Assembly (NCBI GenBank): GCA_037576195.1
Contig: CM075104.1
Coordinates: 18,740,211 to 18,804,210, forward strand
Length of the DNA: 64,000 nt
From: Phytoseiulus persimilis
Taxonomy: Eukaryota; Arthropoda; Arachnida; Mesostigmata; Phytoseiidae
Direction: 5' to 3'
Positions 10,835 through 21,302 of this stretch are shown in pieces. The notes beneath the pieces were generated by a model that was not told where the DNA came from, did no database searches, and saw only the letters and a program-made list of their open reading frames with translations. Each line of letters begins with the position of its first letter. Positions within the stretch are counted from its first letter, which is position 1. Both the position numbers and the translations under genes were made by a program.

Positions 10835-12375
10835 AAAGTCCAGACGCAGGGCAAGTTTCCTCCCGATGCGAGTTGGCGGGGCCGAGATATGAATAGTTGA
10901 ACATCGGCGATGAAGCGTTTTTTCCCCAGAACTCGCTTGAGACCCAGCATAAAAATGGATAGAAGTAATCGAATCTAGTCATCTATCTGGAGGTCATGGT
11001 CAGATCGATCCCAGAATTACCCTGCCAGACGCGTTAAAGTCTGCTCAGATTGGTCCCAGGATCACCCTTCCAGACATGGAGAAGTGTGCTCAGATTGGTC
11101 CCAGAATCACGTTTCCAGACTTGGGAAAGTGTGCTCAGATAGGTCCCGGAATCACCCCCATAGCCCCCCAGAAGTATTGTGAATGAGTCAGTATGGTCAG
11201 GGGTGATTCCGGGACCAATCGGAGCACACAGGGTGGTCATCGTAAGTCGGGAATTCTCTCACTCTCTCTTCTTTTGCTGATGAATCGGTGAAAAATTATT
11301 CGATTCTGGATTTTTTCCCGCGTTCTATAGCTGAAAGGATGGCGCATCTTATCTATCATCTCTGATATTTTTATCTCTTTTTTTAATCGGTAGAAGATTG
11401 CATTTTTTAAAAATTCCTAGAAAAAACAGTCGAAAAACTTCTTAAGTCGACCGATCGAGTTCGGAAGTGCCAAGGTCGACGCAGGATAGGACGCTGATCA
11501 AACGCCCGGCAACTCCAGATTTCTAGCTAGGATCGTTTAAACCTTGACCTCATGATCGACCTCCTGACAAGGTCGCGTCCTCTTTGCATTTTGGCCCATA
11601 ACTCCTCAGGGAAGCCGAAATTGGAAATGTTCGGATGGCAAAAAGTTCTGAGATTGATCCAGACTACCTGACTGAAGAATTGTCGGGTCGATCCGACTGC
11701 TTTTTTCCTCCGAAAATCCCGCAATCTCAATTTTTGGGAAAAAGTTGTCGGATCGACCCGCAAACTACTTGGTTCGGTAGTTTGAATCAATCTGAGAACG
11801 TTCCGGCATCGCAAAATTTTCCGAATTCGGCTTCCGTGGAGATTTACGGGCCATAATTCAAAGAAGACGCGATCTTGTCAGGAGGTCGATTTTGAGGTCA
11901 AGATTGAAACGATCTTTCGTCCTTCACACGGATCCTGAGCTAGAAATCTGGAGTCGCCGGGCGTTTGCAGCATTCTATCCTGCGTCGACCTTGGCACGTC
12001 CGAATTCGATCGGACGACTTCAGAAGTTTGTCTACTGTTTTTTGAGAAAAGTTAGATTCAAAAACGGGCAATCTTCGAGCCGATTTGCGAAAATCAATTG
12101 CCAATTGCAATTCGAGAAAATCGGAAACAAAAATATGTGCCATCCTTGCAGCTATCGAACGAAAAAAAAGTTCCAGAATCGGATAACTTTTCACCGATAT
12201 ATAAGCAAAAGAAGAGAGAGAAAGGAAATTCCCGACTTACGATGACCACCCTGCATTTTTCCGAGTCCGGGAGGGCTGATTCCGGGATCTATCTGGGGAA
12301 AACCCGCTTCACCGCCGATGTTCAACTGTTGATATGTCGGCCCCGGAAATTTGCATCGGGATGAAACTTGCCGTG
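10835..12375. mobile_element. Foldback-type element: long inverted repeat with internal minisatellite units
   Basis: The inner inverted repeat runs from GGGTGGTCAT at 11231 to its complement ATGACCACCC ending at 12251, with a centre near 11722-11741. Many segments pair across it. For example, the complement of 11685-11697 recurs at 11747-11759, and the AAGTCGGGAATTC block near 11243 recurs inverted near 12230. The outer arms at about 10835-10945 and 12300-12375 are also inverted copies of each other (they share …GCCGATGTTCAAC…CATCGGGA…GAAACTTGCC). Between outer and inner arms the left side carries about five 45-bp minisatellite units and the right side about one. Drosophila FB elements have a comparable plan (inverted repeats that contain tandem repeats). 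No protein is encoded. Confidence 0.75.
10985..11225 (-). repeat. Diverged 45-bp minisatellite units inside the foldback arm
   Basis: About five imperfect copies of a unit containing CTCAGATTGGTCCCRGAATCAC and a TCCAGAC-type spacer follow each other. They are the reverse complement of the unit in the large array at 15.4-16.9 kb. The last copy (about 11185-11225) is in the opposite orientation. The unit length is close to 45 bp. Confidence 0.75.
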
Positions 12376-12399
12376 CGAGTTGACGATGAAGAGGAGTGC

Positions 12400-13990
12400 T
12401 TTTAGCGATATCTGAGAAAGTGGTCAGCCTTCCCCTTCCCGGTGAATCAACGAGTTTCCAATTTGCCTCAACCGGGAAAGAGGTTTCCTGCGCTGCCGAC
12501 GGCTTTCGATAGCCCTTGAACAGAGCTTCACAACGGTTTCCCTCTATCGGTGCTGCAGCTCCACTGATTCTCGAGGGAATGATCGGAATGATCAAGGCTC
12601 GTTGAACTATGAGTCGTTCACCTAGATCTTCCAAATCTCTGGGGGATCGATTATTCAGAAGGTGTCACGCTCCATCCACCATGATCTCTCTGTTCGGGGG
12701 TCCTCTTAGACAATTTGCTCCATTCTAAACTACGAAATTCTACACAACCCATACCTGCTTTGGAGTGATGCAGCTACGTGGCGAATGTTCGGCGAAGACT
12801 CACCTGCGAACTAAAGTGACGATAAGGCACACAGTCTTCCCATGAAGATTTCGGGAGCGCATGGATCAGCACATGTTCTACATGGTTTCTATCGCCTTGG
12901 GCATCAGAATAGTTCCCTGGGTATCTGATGCGCAGCATTACGAAGCGAGGTCAAGGCTTCTCGCCCTCAGAAATCTCGGGGCCTGAGAACTCCAAAGAAT
13001 TTGTGGAAGAGTTCCAAGTTCGGTGATGCACAATGTTCAACCCGACGTTTGGGCTTATCTCTCAAGAGAAGACGCGATTCCGAGACCTTCTTTCTCGGAA
13101 AGAGTCCATCGCTGATCCCTTGGCCTACGCCTCTACTCAGGTGAAATCATGGAAGCCACTGAAAATACCATTGCACACATGAGAAGCATGCACAGTATCA
13201 TCCACGGATGAGCGCCACCATCCGGCACCACGATATCATGTAACAATCAGAAGCGATGCCTCTCATGCATCTCACTTGAGGAGCCTTCTAATCTCACTTG
13301 TACCACAGGGTGACTCGTACCAAACTACTCAACTTTCAGAACAAGGTTGATGGAGGAGAACAAAGTTAAAACCTCAAGCTGGAGGTTTCGTCTCCATACT
13401 TTTTTGGACGGCTCCGAAAAATATCATGTGCGCTCCGGCTTGATGGCCCTATGAGATCAACTCATGCGACATCACGTTCCTATCTAATGAGTTCATCTGG
13501 GAGTACTATCGGAACGGGTGAGCGTGTACGAGCACCTCCTCGCTGATGGTTCCTCGTCACAGAGCAGATTCCTGAATCGCTCACGGACGACGATGCCGCT
13601 TCCTGCTCGTTTGACGGACTTGCGGATTCCTAGTGGAGACGCACATTGAAGCAGTGAGTTCGGTATCGGCTAATGTCAACCCGGGGTTAGCCGGATCTGA
13701 TGTAACATCGACCCGGATCGCTCTCGACATCGCAAACTGGGACTCGCTCTGTGACAATCACAGCGAACACGAGTAGCCAGCAGAGTGTACTCTGGGGGGA
13801 TTCTGACATATAATGAGATGTATATGGTTAAGAAATCCGATCAGTCAATATTGAGAAGCGACTCAACGAGTTCAGTGGCTGACCGGCCGCTCAGTCGTCG
13901 GAACATCCGTCCTCTGATGAGATGAGGCGGCCCTCTTGGCAGGGTGCGATACGCACCGGTATCTCTTCGCGTAGCAGACAGGAGAAAAAC
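12400..13990. other. Gene-free stretch
   Basis: No long open frame occurs on either strand between about 12640 and 14280, and I see no splice-compatible exon chain. One short plus stretch near 13070-13150 (…FRDLLSRKESIADPLAYAS…) has a gag-like amino-acid texture next to a gypsy element, but it is too short to call. It looks like old repeat or intergenic DNA. Confidence 0.5.
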
Positions 13991-13996
13991 GAAAAA

Positions 13997-14568
13997 CAGT
14001 AGAACCTCGATATATATCAACCTCGATTACATCAATTTTCCATCAAATCAACAGTCGATTTGATCAATGTTAGACTGTAACAACCTCGATCGAATCAGCC
14101 CGAAGCTCAACCTCAGTGAGATCTAGCTCGCTGAAAGTCGCCTTTCTTGAAGAAGTCAGCTCGCATAATGCTTTGGAATGGTCCTGACGAGAGTTTAAGC
14201 CGGCTACACTGCGGATGCACGGAACGGCACTGTTTGCAGAATTTCATTCGAGGTACGATCGAGCTCGCTCGAGTTCCTCGAATCTATCTAAGAGCTCGGA
14301 GCCCTCGCAAAAAAAAATTGTGAGCACGACAAGATCATTTTCAAATAACCTGAACACCTGATAGATATGTTTTCCAGAATATTCTTGGAACGATCCGACG
14401 GACTTTCGATCCGGAAAACGGCCTCAAGAATCCTATTTTGTCTGAAACATGCTGGGTCTCGAAACGTAGATTTTGTTAACCTCGAATATATCAACCTCGA
14501 TTATATCAAAACCTCGATTATATCAACGATTTCTGACATTCAGTATTGATAGAATCGAGGTTCTACTG
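13997..14568. mobile_element. pogo/Tigger-like terminal-inverted-repeat remnant (MITE)
   Basis: CAGTAGAACCTCGAT opens the segment at 13997, and its complement ATCGAGGTTCTACTG closes it at 14568, followed by TA. Just inside both ends are repeated AACCTCGATTATATCAA-type blocks, as in pogo/Tigger ends. CAGTAGAACCTCGA is close to known pogo-family termini from memory. The left flank is AA rather than the expected TA, so one target base may have mutated. The interior has no transposase frame. Length is about 572 bp. Confidence 0.65.
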
Positions 14569-15396
14569 TATTTAGAGATAATGGTAGTGTTTTCTTTGGC
14601 CTAAATTATCAACTGCCAGAATAACAGCATCAACGAACTGCGAGTGAATCTCAAAAAGGATGCAGCTCTTCGGATCACGCGTTGTTTTGTGTTCGACTCG
14701 CGGAAGAGCTACCTGAGCCTTTCCAAGGTGTTGGTTCGATACTTTTGAACGATGCGAATTGTGACAGTTGTACATGGTGGCGAATCGTACACGAACTGAC
14801 AGAGCAAACGGGAGAGAAGGAGCGACCATGGATGGGGACCGCTATAGGGTCAGGATGTCGACGTTGCTCAAGTTTCTTCCGGAATGCTTTCCGTTATCGA
14901 TGCGGTATCCGTCATTATCCAGTTGTCATGTTCTCGTCACTTCCATAAGGGAGCCGGTCACGTGTGGAGTCGGCGTCGCATGATTCCGTCCGCCATCCGT
15001 ACGGCGAAGACCATTCTTCTATTGATGGAGATACGCCGTGGAATCAGAATCCAGGCCCCCTACATCCAACAATAATGTCAGGAAGACAGGAGTTTCACGT
15101 CATGATTCTGAGCTTGCTGTCTGTATCGACGGGACCTTAGATAACCCCGACGGCATCGCGATGAATGGCGAAAGTGCGCGGCCTCTAGGGCCACGAGCTC
15201 AGTCAGAGAAAGCCAACAAGGGACTGAAGCCTGCAACGATGCCGTTATCTTGCTGGGCGGGTCGCAAGTTCAGCATGGGAAACTATCCCTTTACTGGGCG
15301 GCCGCCCTCGATGGACCGCAATCCTTGCTATATATAATCGGCTTCGTCTGTAAGTTTGTCAGTTTGTCTGTTCGTCCGCACTTTTTCTGGAACATA

Positions 15397-16875
15397 TGGG
15401 GGTGATTCCGGGACCAATCTGACCATACATTTTAAAAGCTGGAGGGGTGATTCTGGAATCGATCTGACCATACTTTTCAAAACGTGGAGGGGTGATTCCG
15501 AGACCAATCTGAGCATTACTTCCCAACTCTGGAGGGGTGATTCCGGCGCCAATCTGAGTATTTCTTTCCAACTCTGGAGGGGTGAATCCGAGACCGATCT
15601 GAGCATTACTTCCCAACTCTGGAGGGGTGATTCCGGGGTCAATCTGAGCATTACTTCCCAACTCTGGAGGGGTGATTCCGGGGTCGATCTGAGCATTACT
15701 TCCCAACTCTGGAGGGGTGATTCCGGGGCCAATCTGAGCATTACTTCCCAACTCTGGAGGGGTGATTCCGGGGTCAATCTGAGCATTACTTCCAAACTCT
15801 GGAGGGGTGATTCCGGGGTCGATCTGAGCATTACTTCCCAACTCTGGAGGGGTGATTCCGGGGCCAATCTGAGCATTACTTCCCAACTCTGGAGGGGTGA
15901 TTCCGGGGTCAATCTGAGTATTTCTTTCCAACTCTGGAGGGGTGAATCCGAGACCGATCTGAGCATTACTTCCCAACTCTGGAGGGGTGATTCCGGCGCC
16001 AATCTGAGTATTTCTTTCCAACTCTGGAGGGGTGAATCCGAGACCGATCTGAGCATTACTTCCCAACTCTGGAGGGGTGATTCCGGGGTCAATCTGAGCA
16101 TTACTTCCCAACTCTGGAGGGGTGATTCCGGGGTCAATCTGAGCATTACTTCCCAACTCTGGAGGGGTGAATCCGAGACCGATCTGAGCATTACTTCCCA
16201 ACTCTGGAGGGGTGATTCCGGGGTCAATCTGAGCATTACTTCCCAACTCTGGAGGGGTGATTCCGGGGTCAATCTGAGCATTTCTTTCCAACTCTGGAGG
16301 GGTGATTCCGGGACCAATCTGACCATACTGTCCCGAGTCTGGAGAGGTGATTCCGGTACGAGTCTGACCATACATTTTGAAAGCTGGAGGGGTGATTCTG
16401 GAATCGATCTGACCATACTTTTCAAAACGTGGGGGGGTGATTCCGAGACCAATCTGAGCATTACTTCCCAACTCTGGAGGGGTGATTCCGGGGTCAATCT
16501 GAACATTACTTCCCAACTCTGGAGGGGTGATTCCGGGGTCAATCTGAGCATTACTTCCCAACTCTGGAGGGGTGATTCCGGCGCCAATCTGAGTATTTCT
16601 TTCCAACTCTGGAGGGGTGAATCCGAGACCGATCTGAGCATTACTTCCCAACTCTGGAGGGGTGATTCCGTGGTCAATCTGAGCATTACTTCCCAACTCT
16701 GGAGGGGTGATTCCGGGGCCAATCTGAGCATTTCTTTCCAACTCTGGAGGGGTGAATCCGAGACCGATCTGAGCATTTCTTTCCAACTCTGGAGGGGTGA
16801 TTCCGGGGCCAATATGAGCATTACTTCCCAACTCTGGAGGGATGATTCCGAGACCAATCTGACCATATTTTTCAA
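15397..16875 (+). repeat. 45-bp minisatellite array (about 33 units)
   Basis: The unit is GGAGGGGTGATTCCGGGGTC followed by AATCTGAGCATTACTTCCCAACTCT, 45 bp, tandemly repeated with a few variant classes (GGGGTC, GGCGCC, GAGACC; ACTTCCC versus TCTTTCC). A distinctive pair of variants at 15428 recurs exactly 945 bp (21 units) later at 16373, which shows a higher-order segmental duplication inside the array. Because 45 is divisible by 3, long stop-free frames appear on both strands (more than 500 codons), all made of a 15-residue repeat. I regard them as non-coding. Related units occur in the foldback arms at 11 kb and at 52.0-52.3 and 54.4-54.5 kb. Confidence 0.95.
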
Positions 16876-16879
16876 AATC

Positions 16880-17860
16880 AGAATGCTGAACCAGTGAAGG
16901 GAGAGAAAAGTGCCTCGATGGCAGGGAGCGCCGTCCAACCGCGCGCAGCTCGGCCGACTCCAGTCGGCCAGAGGCCGGCTGGTACGCTCATGTGTCAGAA
17001 GAAATCCACGCACATGGAGGTTCTGTAGCCGATGCAACAGTCACCTCTTCCACGTGTCTCAATGTTGTTCTCCCGGAAGCTCTTGGGATCAGGGACTTTG
17101 CGTCGTCCACTTCAACATGTGAGATTTCTCCGACTCGTTGGAGACGATTCGAGAGGACGAGGAATCTCTTCAGAGTTCAGAATTTTGGGGACACTCGAAT
17201 CCACTCTCTTCTCAGGAAGACTCCCGACCTGCGACTAATTTCTCCGTGCTCGCAGACTTACGTCACCGATGTCGGCGGGATGAGGTTCCCGACACAGTAG
17301 TCCTGTTTCCATCCCGAACTCGGTGCATTCCTAACGACTAACGGATCCATTACCGGTTTAGGAGTCCACCTCAGTCACTCCATGCTCCAAATCCACATCG
17401 GGTTGAGCATGTTTCCTAACTGGGAATCCAGGCCAAGCATCCAGCGATCATACGCAGGCTCTCGATTCTATCCATCTGTCGAACCCTTCGACGCATGCCA
17501 TATCCCAGAATCAAGTTTCCATCTGTGATCGAAGTGACCCAAAATCCATCTGGGAGAAGTGTCACGTGAGTTCTTACTCCCCTGTCCTCCGCGATTTGAC
17601 TCTACTCCGAAGCCGCTCGTTGAATTCGAATTCGCGTCCAACACCGGACTCTGACTTAACGAGGGGATATCAGCTGGAATCTGGATTCGAGGACGGACCC
17701 AGGTTCAGGTTGATGGGGAATCCGGAGTTCGGCTCCAGATGTTCAAATCCGGATCACCCCATGTTTGCCCCTGCACTGGCGGCACCTACCGTCCCCGCTC
17801 CATGGTCCTTCCTTGGCGACCGTTTTCGAAAAGAAGAATCGTCATGTAATGATTCCTAAC
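16880..17860. other. Intergenic, no gene seen
   Basis: This stretch lies between the minisatellite and the 3' end of the BTB gene. Open frames are short and overlap in several frames without recognisable motifs or splice-consistent chaining. Confidence 0.4.
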
Positions 17861-17863
17861 AAT

Positions 17864-17869
17864 TTTATT
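17864..17869 (-). terminator. Polyadenylation signal AATAAA of the BTB-kelch-like gene
   Basis: TTTATT on plus (AATAAA on minus) lies 62 bp downstream of the minus-strand stop codon that ends at 17931, after an AT-rich TATTATATA stretch. Position and sequence fit a 3'-end signal. Confidence 0.65.
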
Positions 17870-17930
17870 GTGCGCTCGCTTTTGTAAAGATCATTATATA
17901 TTATTATATTATTACCTATTATTATATATA

Positions 17931-20900
17931 TTATTCTGCGGTGGGAATCACAATAGACGCGCCCAGTTCCTTCAGTGAGGACTTATCACAGGGTATGATT
18001 CTAGGGGGGATGGCACACAAGCAATATCGAGCATGAATACTATACGGGTTGCCATATTCCGGTCGTGGCAAACTGACTTCGGCGGCCGGCTCGCATCGTT
18101 GGGTGTCGACGTCGAAGCTGCAGAGGAAAGAATGCTCTACTTTTGAACAATTCGAGTGGCGGTAGTGAGAAATGCTATCGATGACCTCGAAACTTCGAGT
18201 TACAGTTCGCGTCATACTCACAGTATTATCCGGAGCGTAGACGTGATGTTGTTTTGAGTAAATATATAGAGCTCTCTTTCGCCCTTGACTAGCTGCAGTG
18301 TGGCTTCCGGTTGCTCATCGCGATTTGCTTGCAATCTGAGAGGGTCTTTGTACCACGGGATCTTTATGGATTTGGTGTAGACCCTCTCCTTCAGGTCGAC
18401 GCAGTGGAGCCTGCAACAAGCACACGAAATCAGTTCCTGAGCCCGACAGAATCTCCCAGCGGGGAGCGGTCGAAGATTTCCGACGGTTTCTGAGATCTAA
18501 ATCCTCGGGAACGGGTCACTTACATATCTGGGACGGTGCGATTGATCGATCGCCTCCTTGAGTTGTCTTCCAGTATGTACAATGTGTCATCTATCCGTTC
18601 CATCCCAAAGAAGTATCCGTGCGTGACGGGCACGGAGACTTCGACGGGATGGGTGAAATCCGGCTCGCTGATGATGAGCCGTTTGTCGATGATTCCGATG
18701 GCACAATCTCCGCATACTTCGAACCTGGCAGGATTGATCGGGAAACGGCGCAGAGCCCTGATGGACTTCGGTGGAGGCCTTTCCTGGAACTGTATAAGGA
18801 GAGACTAGGAATGATCTAAGTTCTCATCGAATCGCACGCCGCGGAGGCTCTGTGAGAGCTGAAGCAGAACGTGGACGGCCGTTCGTACAAGCCCGGGCGG
18901 TCTCCCAGAGACTACTCACCCTCCAGGTGTCCGTGTCAATGGACGTGATTTCCGTCGATCTGTCGTAATACGTCATCGTGAGGTTTGAATATCCCTTCAC
19001 GATTGTGAGATCTGGTCGATCGACGACGGACTCTGGGGATAGCAGCACCGAGATTTTCTGCTCTGAGGTTCTTCGACGGAAGTCGATCTCAGAGACGAGA
19101 ATCTGGTCGGAATGACGATTGAATGATGTTTTCACAATCTTCGTTCCCGCTATCGCGAATTGCGCGCTGAGGATGGAAGCAGACATCAGTTTCGAGGCGT
19201 TGTAGAAGGCGGATGCCATCACCGGTGACATCGGTAGCGCATTCAGAACATTTTGAGCGGGCTAAGTAAGCGTTCGAGATGGGAGAACAGAATCTCGCCA
19301 ATGTTGAATGGGTGCCATACCTCCGATCGTCCTCGTCGTACGCGGGCTCGTGGGCGAATCTGGTTATCACAGTTTCTTCAACTATATTAATGTGTGCGTT
19401 CCAAGTAAAGCACGAGACTGTCAAGTTTTGTGGGCCGTTCCTGCTGGCGCAGTGTTCCTTCCACAAGATGTGCAAATGCCTATCGTGCCCAATGCGTCTC
19501 TGGCAGCACTCCTCGTTGGCCAAGTCTTTGAGGTCGGAGATGGGCTGTGTGGGGGAATCGTCGAGGGTTAGACATGCTTTCGTTTCTTCCCCTCCTGGTA
19601 GCGCGTAACAACAACAACAGGAAGGACTCGTATCGTCCCACCAGGGGGATGAAATGACGACTCACCAGGCCGAACGAATTTTTCCTGAATAAGCCCTGCA
19701 TCCCCCTCCTGAGCAACGGATAACGGATTTGCTGGAGGAGGGATTTTCTCTCCTCTGCAGTTGCCTCATGTTTTTTCAACCACGTCTCTAACATGTGAAC
19801 TGTCAGGTCCTCCGACCCCACCTGCGAAGGAGGAATCATTCATCGTCGATCATCGAAGATTAGAAGGGATACAACGCGAAGATACTAAAAACAACCAAAG
19901 GTCGATGTTCCACTTTTCGTGAATCAGGAGAAGGAAGAAACCTACGAGAAGGCTGTCGCTCGAGAGTAACCTCCTCAGCTGCGCGATATTCATGGATTGC
20001 AGCAATTCGACAGCTCGCCTGCTCTTGCGCTCGTACATGGCGACTGGCAAAACGTCGAATCTCTCTTCGAACGCCTTCGAAATTGAGTCATTATGCCCGA
20101 AACGCTCATGAATTTGCAAGACTCTTTTTCTTGAGATCGTTTGCCCAGAAATGTGTACTGCACAGAGTTTGAGCAGGCTCTCGAATCCCATGAAATCGGC
20201 AGCTTCGAGAATCTCCGAGATTCTCTCGTTCGTGATGGTGATGGAGCCATCTGACGCGAACTGGACCAGCGCTTGTGTGATGTCTTCAGTAGCGCCCAGG
20301 TGGACCTCCGGAACTCGCCAGCTGCTCGAGACTGCAAAGACAGGTGGTTGGGCTAATATCATTGAGTCTCATGCCGGTGCGCGAAGACGCGTGCGATTTT
20401 GCGGAAGAAGTGCTCAAGCACACTTCTTTCGAGAAACCTCTCGAACATTCTCTTCTGTGGAAATCAATGCTGTCAAAACGAGACTTACTGTCGAAAAACT
20501 GGCACATATTCCGCAGGAGCTCGCCCTCACACGGGAACGATTGCCCTTCACTCGAGACGAGCCGGAAGTTGGAGGCCGGGTCGGCCATCGCCGCGGTCAC
20601 TCCCTTGCCCGGGAGTAACCGCTGTTCCAGATCCACGGTGTAAGTTCTGGGACACTTCAGCGGCATCTCGTCTTCTGGAACACTCACTTCGAAGATGATG
20701 CCGTATCTGTTCTTGATAGGCTCATCTTTCTCGAAGGTGACTCGAGATGGTGCAGGTTCCACCGCGGGCGCAGCTGGTGGGGATCCATTGCCGCCCTGTG
20801 GTGGATTATCTGCCCTCGCTGGCCCGCGCGCTGCGGCCCCGGAAGGACCAGGCTGATCGGCTGCTGCCGGTGGAGCCGCTCGTGGTCTTCGGGCGATAAT

Positions 20901-21134
20901 CCGGGGCCGCGCGCGCCTTCCACCCCGATGTCCAGAGCCCTCAGCGTTCTCGCCAACAGCGCCTTCCTGCAGCCGCTCGTTAGCTTCCCGCTGCCGCTCG
21001 TCAGCTTCCCGCAGGCTGGCTTCTCGCTGCGCGGATCGTCGCTCGCGCTCTCGAGCCACGTCCATCTCGTTGAACACCAGCACGCTGACGCGCGTGGGCC
21101 TTCGCTCCGCCTGTAGCCTGTAGTTTCGGCCCAT
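17931..21134 (-). CDS. BTB-BACK-kelch-like protein (8 exons)
   Basis: Exons on minus: 21134-20489, 20331-19946, 19821-19666, 19544-19321, 19166-18920, 18783-18524, 18410-18222 and 18117-17931, about 764 codons. Every donor (mostly GTAAGT/GTGAGT) and CAG acceptor joins in phase. The N-terminus has an Arg/Glu-rich, probably coiled-coil run (…RSAQREASLREADERQREA…) and a Pro/Ala/Gly-rich linker. Exon 1-2 gives a BTB fold (FRLVSSEGQSFPCEGELLRN … VPEVHLGATEDI … EILEAADFMGFESLLKLC). Exons 2-3 give a BACK domain (LRRLLSSDSLL/VGSEDLTVHMLETWLKKH…RYPLLR). Exons 4-8 form β-strand-rich segments like divergent kelch blades (DDTLYILEDN; ELYIFTQNN). Such proteins usually act as Cullin-3 substrate adaptors. 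The start could also be an upstream in-frame ATG at 21302. The weak point is the kelch part, which lacks clear GG pairs. Confidence 0.8.
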
Positions 21135-21302
21135 AATCCGGGAAGGCCTGGAAGATTTAGGGGAACTTGTCACTTCTGGGGAATCCCGTCGGAAACGAAC
21201 ATCGAGAAGCCCTAACCCTGAATAACTGCTGAGTTCTCCGACGAAACGCAACCCCTGCGACGGTCGTTCCAGGGACGAGTACCTGCTCCAAAATTGGCTC
21301 AC

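Noticed and set aside
15328-17037. Long open frames (569, 513 and 490 codons) on both strands
   Set aside because: They are products of a 45-bp tandem repeat whose length is divisible by three. All frames are open, and no domain, signal or splice context supports a protein.
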